Source: JBFWUW01 sp050247075
GTDB lineage: Bacteria; Planctomycetota; Planctomycetia; Pirellulales; JBFWUW01
Assembly: GCA_050247075.1 (NCBI GenBank)
Contig: JBFWUW010000034.1
Location: forward strand, 1 to 64,000
Direction of reading: 5' to 3'
DNA length: 64,000 bases
Shown: one piece after another, positions 58,794-64,000 of the stretch
Numbering within the stretch: the first letter of the stretch is position 1
Layout: each line of letters begins with the position of its first letter
Position numbers and translations under genes: made by a program
Notes under the pieces: generated by a model
The model's input: the letters and a program-made list of their open reading frames with translations, nothing else
What the model was told of the DNA's origin: nothing
The model's database searches: none

Positions 58794-58896
58794 CCCTCTC
58801 CCCCTGGGAGAGGGCCGGGGTGAGGGTTGCATCGCAATTGCGAATCGTTCGTAGTATCCCCTCTCCCCAACCCTTCCCCGGAGTACCGGGAGAGGG
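58794..58896. repeat. Paired CCCTCTCCC palindromes
   Basis: CCCTCTCCCCCTGGGAGAGG (58794-58813), then CCGGGGTGAGGG; a second element CCCTCTCCCCAACCCTTCCC to GGGAGAGGG (58859-58896). Together with 23565 and 52633 these make four copies. Confidence 0.88.
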
Positions 58897-58928
58897 AGCT
58901 TGAAGCAGAAGTCAATTCGGACCATATC

Positions 58929-59582
58929 CTAAGCCTTTCTGGGCAGCAGTGGCGGATGGTCGGTAATCACGCCGTCCAAGCCCCAATCGACACACTGCTG
59001 GTGTTCCGCCGCGGTCTCCACGCCATACACAAAACTTCGCAATCCCGCGGAACGGGCCTGGGCCAGCACCTCGGCATCCAAGAACTCGTAATGCCAGACA
59101 ATTGTCTTTACGCCCCGCGACCAGTCGGGATACAAGGCCCGCGCGTCGCACGGCCGATGGCACATCAAGACGCCGTAGTCGCCTTCAACCTGGCTGGCAA
59201 CTTGCCGCACCACGGTATGCCAGAACGAAATCACCACCAAACGGTGCGTGGCCCCGTAGCGGCGCACGGCGGCAACCGCGGCTGGGGCGGCGTCGGGCGT
59301 CTTGACCTCCAACAGCCACAGCCCAGCGGCCGATTGCTGTAGAGCTTCGTCCAACGTCGGAACGGCATAGCCGGCCTGTTGGGCCAACTCGGCGCGGGTC
59401 ACGGCGCAAATGGGGCGGCCATCGGGGGCGACCCGGTCGTGGTACAACACGGTCGCGCCATCCGCCGAGATACGCAGGTCGGTCTCGATGCCGTCCACGC
59501 CCAACCGGCGCGCCGCCTCAAACGCGGCTAATGTGTTCTCGGGTGCTTCGGCGTGGAAGCCGCGATGCGCGATCACAAGCAT
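58929..59582 (-). CDS. Glycerophosphodiester phosphodiesterase
   Basis: 217 residues. LVIAHRGFHAEAPENTLAAF (His-Arg-Gly, then E-N-T), VDGIETDLRISADG (Glu-Thr-Asp metal ligands), VLYHDRV and a final GLDGVITDHPPLL are the GDPD hallmarks. It hydrolyses glycerophosphodiesters to glycerol-3-phosphate. No signal peptide. The gene family name UgpQ/GlpQ-like fits, but no transporter is adjacent. Confidence 0.92.
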   Translation of the reverse strand: MLVIAHRGFHAEAPENTLAAFEAARRLGVDGIETDLRISADGATVLYHDRVAPDGRPICAVTRAELAQQAGYAVPTLDEALQQSAAGLWLLEVKTPDAAPAAVAAVRRYGATHRLVVISFWHTVVRQVASQVEGDYGVLMCHRPCDARALYPDWSRGVKTIVWHYEFLDAEVLAQARSAGLRSFVYGVETAAEHQQCVDWGLDGVITDHPPLLPRKA

Positions 59583-59703
59583 GTCGGGCTATTCCACCAA
59601 GGGCGGCAATTTCACGGCCATCGCGCACGAACCGGCGCGAAAGCAAGGTATCATAAATAACAGGCAGAGTCAGCAGCCGAGTGCTTAACCGGAGACATGT
59701 ACG

Positions 59704-60966
59704 ATGCAGCTCAAGATTTGCCGCGGCCTGGTCTTGCTGGCCTTGCTGGCGCTGCCCGGCTGGCGCGGCGGTGAGTTGGGTGCCGAAGAGCCCCAGCGTG
59801 TGGCGGCAATCGTCAGCACTTATTACCACAATTCGCATGCCGATCTGATTGTGGGGCGGCTGTTGCAATCGCATACGCTGGACGGCCAGGGACGCTTTCC
59901 CAATCTCAAGCTGGTCTCGCTGTATATCGATCAAGAGCCGCCGCCGGGCCGGCCCGAGAACACCCGCGCGTTAATGGCGCAACACAACGTGCCGATCCAC
60001 AAGACCATTCGCGATGCCTTGGAGTTGGGCACCGGCAAGCTGGCGGTTGATGGCGTGCTGCTGGTCGCCGAGCATGGCCAGTACCCGGTCTCGGTGACGG
60101 GGCAGATGGTATACCCCAAGCGGCAAATGTTCGCCGAGATCGCCACGGTTTGCGAGCGCAGCGGACGAAGCGTGCCGGTCTTTGTCGATAAACACCTGGC
60201 CGACAACTGGCGGGATGCCAAATGGCTGTACGACGAAGCCGCGCGGCTAGAAATTCCATTGATGGCGGGCAGTTCGGTGCCGCAGACCTGGCGATTTCCC
60301 GCCACTGACGTGCCGCGCGATGCCCAACTGCGCGAGATCTTCATGTTCTCGTACCACACGTTGGATGCCTACGGCTTCCACGCCTTGGAGACCTTGCAAG
60401 CCCTGGCCGAGCGCCGCGCCGGCGGCGAAACCGGAATTCGCCGCGTGCAAACCGTGACGGGCGATGGTGTCTGGCAGGCCCTGGAGCAACAACAGTTCGA
60501 CAGGCGGCTGTTCGACGCGGCCTTATCGCGGCTGAAACTTCCTCCACCCACGGAACCTCCCTTGCGCGAGCAAGTCCCCGAGCCGGTGCTATGGCGCATC
60601 GAGTACGAAGACGGGCTGCTGGCGACGGTCCTCACGCTCAACATAGCCGTCAAGGAGTGGGCCGCGGCCTGGCGCGATGCCGACGGCAACATCGACTCGA
60701 CCTTGTTCTGGACGCAAGAATTCCGCCCGCTGGGGCATTTCTCGTTTCAAGTCGATGGCATCGACGAATTCATCCACACCGGCCAACCGCCGTGGCCCGC
60801 CGAGCGGACCTTGCTGACCAGCGGATTGCTGGACGAGCTGCTCCTCTCCCAACGCGACGGCGGCCAGACGCGCCAAACCCCGCACCTCAAACTCACCTAC
60901 CGCAGCGACTGGAACTGGAAAAAACCACCCGACCCGCCCCCAGATCGCCCGCTGAATGGTGAATAG
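59704..60966 (+). CDS. Secreted protein conserved in planctomycetes, function unknown
   Basis: 420 residues. The N-terminal MQLKICRGLVLLALLALPGWRGG is a signal sequence. Then comes RVAAIVSTYYHNSHADLIVGRLL with a nucleotide-fold-like start, and VDGVLLVAEHGQYPVS. I recognise no catalytic motif. The Pro-rich C-terminus (KKPPDPPPDRP) is disordered. The stop is followed at once by an AAGG array. Confidence 0.7.
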   Translation: MQLKICRGLVLLALLALPGWRGGELGAEEPQRVAAIVSTYYHNSHADLIVGRLLQSHTLDGQGRFPNLKLVSLYIDQEPPPGRPENTRALMAQHNVPIHKTIRDALELGTGKLAVDGVLLVAEHGQYPVSVTGQMVYPKRQMFAEIATVCERSGRSVPVFVDKHLADNWRDAKWLYDEAARLEIPLMAGSSVPQTWRFPATDVPRDAQLREIFMFSYHTLDAYGFHALETLQALAERRAGGETGIRRVQTVTGDGVWQALEQQQFDRRLFDAALSRLKLPPPTEPPLREQVPEPVLWRIEYEDGLLATVLTLNIAVKEWAAAWRDADGNIDSTLFWTQEFRPLGHFSFQVDGIDEFIHTGQPPWPAERTLLTSGLLDELLLSQRDGGQTRQTPHLKLTYRSDWNWKKPPDPPPDRPLNGE

Positions 60967-61078
60967 AGAGGAAAGTATGAAGGCGGAAGGATGAAGGATG
61001 AAAAAAGCCATCAGCGGAGAATCTGTCAGCCATCAGCTTGCTGCTAATAGCTGATGGCTGACAGCTTCTCCGCTATTG
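60967..61078. repeat. AAGG array and TCAGCCATCAGC array
   Basis: GAGGAAAGTATGAAGGCGG starts right after the TAG (60964-60966), followed by AAGGATGAAGGATGAA, then CTGTCAGCCATCAGC and AGCTGATGGCTGACAGC. The last two are a palindrome-like pair. Confidence 0.85.
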
Positions 61079-61080
61079 CC

Positions 61081-62166
61081 TCACCCCACCTTCTTCAACT
61101 TCGTCACCCGGCCCGTCGGTACCCATTCCACAACAAAGATGTTGCCTTCTTTGTCAAAACAGGCATCGTGCGGGTGGATGAAGCGGCCGTTTTCCCAGCG
61201 GGCCGGTTGGCCGCGCATGGTGAATTTCATGTCGTCCAGAACGAGCTTGGTCCATTCCGGGTCGTAACCCAGATGGATGATCGGCTGGTTCTCCCGGTCC
61301 ATGATCGTGACGCGGGCGTGCAGATCGGGAACCAGCAATTCGCTGCCGCGGATATCAAAATGGGCCGGAAAACTGACCCCCTCCACGATCCGCAAGAACT
61401 GGCCGTCCAACGTAAAGTATTGCAGGCGGGCGTTGGCCCGGTCGGCGACGACCAGTTCGGCTTCGCGGCCGGGGCGGTTGTCGAGCCATAGCCCGTGCGG
61501 TGTTTTCATCTTGCCTGGTTCGCTCCCCTCGCCGCCCCAAGTGCGGACCCATTTGGCATTCTTGTCGTACTGGTGGATGTAATGGGCACCGTAGCCATCG
61601 GCAATGTAAAAACCGCCGTCGGGTGCAAAGGCCACGTTGGTCGGCGAGTACTTGGTGTCGGGCTGGTAGACGCCCGGCTCTTGAGGGACGGTGATCTCCC
61701 ACACATGTTCACCCAGCAGGTTCGTCTTGACCGTGACACCGTGGAACACATCGCAAAGGTATAAGAACTCCTCGGCATTTTCCTTACGGATGTCGATGCC
61801 GTGGCCTCCCTGGTGGTACTCTTTGCCAAACGAGCGGACAAACTTGCCGTCGGCGTCAAAAACGCCGATCGCATCGACCGGCTCGGGCGTCTTGGAACGG
61901 TGCTTGATGTAGACCAGGCCCTCCTCATCGATGGCCACGCCGTGGGTTTCGGCCCATACCCAGCCGTCGGGCAGTTCGCCCCAGCCGTGGTGGCACTCGT
62001 AGGTATGCTCGCCAGAACCAATCACGGCCGGCTTGCTGCCCGATTTGTTCTCCGCCCCCAAGATCGTCGGGCCGGCATAGGCAGCCAAGGCCGCGGCGGT
62101 GCCGGCCTTGATGAATGAACGGCGCGAAGCGGCGGAGGATTTTGTCGTACGGTCATCGTGGGACAT
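61081..62166 (-). CDS. Tat-exported NHL-type beta-propeller protein
   Basis: About 361 residues from ATG 62166 (the frame is open to 62247). Tat signal SRRSFIKAGTAAALAAY; then GAENKSG and a propeller of NHL/6-bladed type, with repeats VFDADGKFVRSFG, VAFAPDGGFYIADG and LVVADRANARLQYFTLDGQ. It ends VVEWVPTGRVTKLKKVG. Members may be hydrolases or binding proteins; none of the lactonase metal ligands can be assigned with certainty. Confidence 0.85.
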   Translation of the reverse strand: MSHDDRTTKSSAASRRSFIKAGTAAALAAYAGPTILGAENKSGSKPAVIGSGEHTYECHHGWGELPDGWVWAETHGVAIDEEGLVYIKHRSKTPEPVDAIGVFDADGKFVRSFGKEYHQGGHGIDIRKENAEEFLYLCDVFHGVTVKTNLLGEHVWEITVPQEPGVYQPDTKYSPTNVAFAPDGGFYIADGYGAHYIHQYDKNAKWVRTWGGEGSEPGKMKTPHGLWLDNRPGREAELVVADRANARLQYFTLDGQFLRIVEGVSFPAHFDIRGSELLVPDLHARVTIMDRENQPIIHLGYDPEWTKLVLDDMKFTMRGQPARWENGRFIHPHDACFDKEGNIFVVEWVPTGRVTKLKKVG

Positions 62167-62264
62167 GGCGGTAATCCTGGGCAATAAGCGGTTCATTCGG
62201 CGATGCGAGAGGCGGCGCAATAGGATCACTATTACTCTGCCCATCAAGCCGAGGCAAGCGCAGG

Positions 62265-62390
62265 CAATTGAAGATCATGCAATGATGCGAACCGACGATC
62301 GCACCCTACGCCGAAGGCGTTTCATAATCCAGCCCAGCGGCTGGGTTGTAGAACGCCTTCGGCGTACAGTCACTGCATTATCTTCAATTG
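62265..62390. repeat. MITE-like palindromic element (126 bp)
   Basis: Terminal inverted repeat CAATTGAAGATCATGCAATG (62265-62284) pairs with TCACTGCATTATCTTCAATT, 19 of 21 overall. The interior CTACGCCGAAGGCG / CGCCTTCGGCGTA and CCAGCCCAGC / GCTGGG pair as well, so the whole unit can fold into one hairpin. Gap 62167-62484 has no gene. Confidence 0.9.
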
Positions 62391-62484
62391 TCTAAGGCAA
62401 GCGCCCGACTGTTGATTTACGAAATGGCTTTGCTATGCTGTCCAGCGATTTAAGGCGGGGAATCGCGAACGGGAGAATAGAACG

Positions 62485-62805
62485 ATGTATTGCCGTACGT
62501 GCGGCCAGCAACTGGCCGAGAATGCCGCTGCCTGCACGGCGTGCGGCGTCCCACCAGATGCCGGAAAAAAGTTCTGCCAGGCGTGCTGTGCCGAGACAAA
62601 CCCCGCGGCCATCATGTGCGTGAAGTGCGGGGTTGCGTTGAGTTCACCTTCTTTCCTTGGAGTCTTGAGCATGTCCGACCCCTCTAACAAAGCCATTTTC
62701 GCGGGCCTGAACCAGACCGGCTTGATCGCATTCATTATCCTATTGCTGGTTTGCCTGCCACTCTGCTGGCTCCCCTGGGTCATCAAGTCGTGCAAAGGCT
62801 CGTAA
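62485..62805 (+). CDS. Zinc-ribbon membrane protein
   Basis: 106 residues. Two zinc ribbons (CRTCGQQLAENAAACTACG and CQACCAETNPAAIMCVKCG, residues about 3-55) precede one TM (LIAFIILLLVCLPLCWLPWVI). This type of small protein is a common membrane-anchored zinc-ribbon; function unknown. It overlaps the DUF2752 gene by about 16 bases. Confidence 0.85.
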   Translation: MYCRTCGQQLAENAAACTACGVPPDAGKKFCQACCAETNPAAIMCVKCGVALSSPSFLGVLSMSDPSNKAIFAGLNQTGLIAFIILLLVCLPLCWLPWVIKSCKGS

Positions 62806-63182
62806 GCAAGGCCATCACGAACATCGGGCGCACTTTTGCGCTGGCCTTGTTCGTGGTGTATTGCCTGTGGAATCTTTTTTGGATCTGCCAGTGGCGGATT
62901 CCGCCGTCGTTGTTCTTGGCTTTCACATCGCTCCCCTGTCCAACCACCGGTTGTACGCGCAGCGTGGTCAGCCTGCTGAACGGTGATGTGGTGGAATCGT
63001 GGCGCTGGAATCCGTTGACGATTCCCATCATCGTGCTGTTCTGTGCAACGCTGGGCTGCTTGGTCTGCCGCGCGGCGGCGAGAAAGCCGCTGCTGTTGCC
63101 CGGAAAATTTCTAACAGCCTGGGGCGGGCTGCTGGGACTGGCGTGGGCCTGCAAACTGCTCGGTAACCCCAGCTATTGGTAG
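62790..63182 (+). CDS. DUF2752 membrane protein
   Basis: About 130 residues from GTG 62790 (ATG 62751 also possible). Three TMs; the family motif is SLPCPTTGCTRSVVSLLNGD (C-P-x-x-G-x-T-R), then SWRWNPLTIPIIVLF. DUF2752 proteins of planctomycetes often lie next to zinc-ribbon proteins. Function unknown. Confidence 0.85.
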   Translation: MQRLVSKAITNIGRTFALALFVVYCLWNLFWICQWRIPPSLFLAFTSLPCPTTGCTRSVVSLLNGDVVESWRWNPLTIPIIVLFCATLGCLVCRAAARKPLLLPGKFLTAWGGLLGLAWACKLLGNPSYW

Positions 63183-63207
63183 CGGCCAACAGCCCCGTTC
63201 GGAATAA

Positions 63208-63278
63208 TTCCCCAGGAAGGATTCGAACCTTCACTAAGTGGTCCAGAGCCACTCGTGCTACCGTTACACCACCGGGGA
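63208..63278 (-). tRNA. tRNA-Gln (anticodon CUG)
   Basis: The minus strand folds as a cloverleaf. The acceptor stem is TCCCCGG / CTGGGGA (one G-T pair), and the anticodon arm AGTGG-CTCTGGA-CCACT has CTG at 34-36. The T arm is GAAGG-TTCGAAT-CCTTC and the D loop contains AACGGTAG. CCA is not encoded. Confidence 0.93.
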
Positions 63279-63496
63279 TCGGTGTCATTCCCTTCCGACC
63301 ACGTCCGCTTCTTAACCTGCTTACGCGACACGGGTTGCCGGGCGGGGGTTCGGTCTTCGCCCGTGCTTCTCAGGACGTAAGATTAGGCGTCGGTTGGCGA
63401 TAGGTCAAGGGCGGTGTCGGCCGTCAGGCATTCGAAGATTATGCGCGGCCGCGGCCCGCGAATACCACAGGGACGGGCAGGCAATTAAAGATAATA

Positions 63497-63619
63497 AACC
63501 ACGAATCGAACGAATAAGGATTCGAAGGTACGAACAATTCTAGTCGCCGGCTGGCCCCCATGCTCGAAACAAGTGTCCGCTCGGGAGACTCATTCGTTAG
63601 ATTCGTTCGATTCGTGGTT
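63497..63619 (-). repeat. ACGAAT inverted-repeat element, third copy
   Basis: Arms AACCACGAATCGAACGAAT (63497-63515) and ATTCGTTCGATTCGTGGTT (63601-63619) pair perfectly. Its reverse-complement interior (CGACTAGAA, CGTACCTTCGAATCCTT) matches that of 56229-56360, so it is inverted relative to that copy. No gene lies in 63279-63676. Confidence 0.9.
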
Positions 63620-63670
63620 CTCACCTTGCCTCCGCTTCTTAGCGCCGCGGATTCAAGCCGCGGGCCGCGG

Positions 63671-63715
63671 CCCCCTTCATCCTTCATCCTTTCGCCTGCG
63701 CCTTTCCCCCGTCCC
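63671..63715. repeat. AAGG array that supplies the bioD stop codon
   Basis: On the minus strand GGGGGAAAGGCGCAGGCGAA, then AGGATGAAGGATGAAGG. The TGA of the partial bioD frame (63677-63679) is inside it. Confidence 0.85.
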
Positions 63716-64000
63716 CGCCCAACCGGCCAGCGTGGTCCCATCAACTCCGTTGCCCAACTGCGTCGCCAGCCAATCGACATGCGCCAAGACCGGCACTGCA
63801 CAGCGATGTTGCAACTCCTGGAGATTGCTTGAGCGGCTGGGATCGGCGGAATCCGACGGTGGCGCGGCTTCATTGAGAATGACCCCAGCCACGCATAATC
63901 CCTTTCCGTAGTGGGCCGTCGCCAACAACGTCTGCAAGGTGGCATTGATGGTCCCCAGCCGGTTGGCCGCCACCACAATCAGCGGAAAGCCAAACTCAAA
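63677..64000 (-). CDS. bioD: Dethiobiotin synthetase, C-terminal part (partial)
   Basis: About 107 residues, cut by the window edge at 64000. FPLIVVAANRLGTINATLQ followed by GLCVAGVILNEAAPP and AVPVLAHVDWLATQLG is the C-terminal half of BioD, which closes the ureido ring of dethiobiotin using ATP and CO2. The tail GERRRRKDEG is read from a simple repeat and probably replaces the native end. N-terminus missing. Confidence 0.85.
   Translation of the reverse strand, partial: FEFGFPLIVVAANRLGTINATLQTLLATAHYGKGLCVAGVILNEAAPPSDSADPSRSSNLQELQHRCAVPVLAHVDWLATQLGNGVDGTTLAGWAGTGERRRRKDEG

Noticed and set aside
63720..63760. Another GGCCCAACGGAGTTG palindrome in bioD
   Set aside because: Only CAACTCCGTTG is shared and it lies within conserved BioD coding sequence, so a chance match is more likely.

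Overview
The window looks like chromosomal DNA of a Planctomycetes bacterium of the Pirellulales/Gemmatales kind. The evidence is the gene content: two Tat-exported DUF1501 proteins, a DUF3472 protein, a Tat-exported Gfo/Idh/MocA oxidoreductase, several TIM-barrel sugar isomerase/epimerases, a PQQ-type beta-propeller protein, formaldehyde-activating enzyme Fae, a lysine-rich histone-H1-like peptide and two GroELs. The intergenic DNA is also packed with dispersed palindromes and simple-sequence arrays. This assignment is inference; no rRNA is present.

Layout. 1-9.7 kb: a transposase remnant, then sugar isomerase, beta-propeller, secreted unknown, ABM monooxygenase, HEAT-like, histone-like and oxidoreductase genes. 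10-14 kb: scpB with a long acidic tail, a SprT-like protein, and a threonine aldolase translationally coupled to a small membrane protein. 14.4-19.2 kb: a four-gene metal ABC transporter operon in which both permeases carry C-terminal DtxR/MntR-like domains. 19.4-26.2 kb: DedA, BshB1-like deacetylase, lipoprotein, a small TTG-start gene, xerC, retropepsin-PDZ protein, CAP protein, fae. 26.4-36 kb: DUF1501, yacG-fmdB, grpE-dnaJ, DUF3472, and groEL-groES-groEL. 36-43 kb: isomerase, then polA-coaE-rho-ribH on the minus strand. 43.5-48.7 kb: motA-motB, a nagA homologue, GNAT, rlmN. 48.7-58 kb: DUF1501, an ABC exporter pair, MFS transporter, MscS channel, SGNH hydrolase. 58-64 kb: methyltransferase, GDPD, secreted unknown, NHL-type propeller, zinc-ribbon/DUF2752 pair, tRNA-Gln, and a partial bioD.

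Most genes are housekeeping, and no phage, CRISPR or defence island is visible. The two most interesting signals are (1) the double permease-regulator fusion, which resembles chlamydial YtgABCD with YtgCR but carries a regulator-like domain on both permeases, and (2) the layered system of intergenic repeats. The repeats include a composite element of about 310 bp present twice in opposite orientation, MITE-like palindromes sharing a TTGAAGAT-type terminus, and purine-rich simple arrays that repeatedly start at or just after stop codons. One such array sits in frame inside the polA linker. Start codons were chosen from Shine-Dalgarno-like sequences, overlaps and signal peptides; several remain uncertain and are marked.
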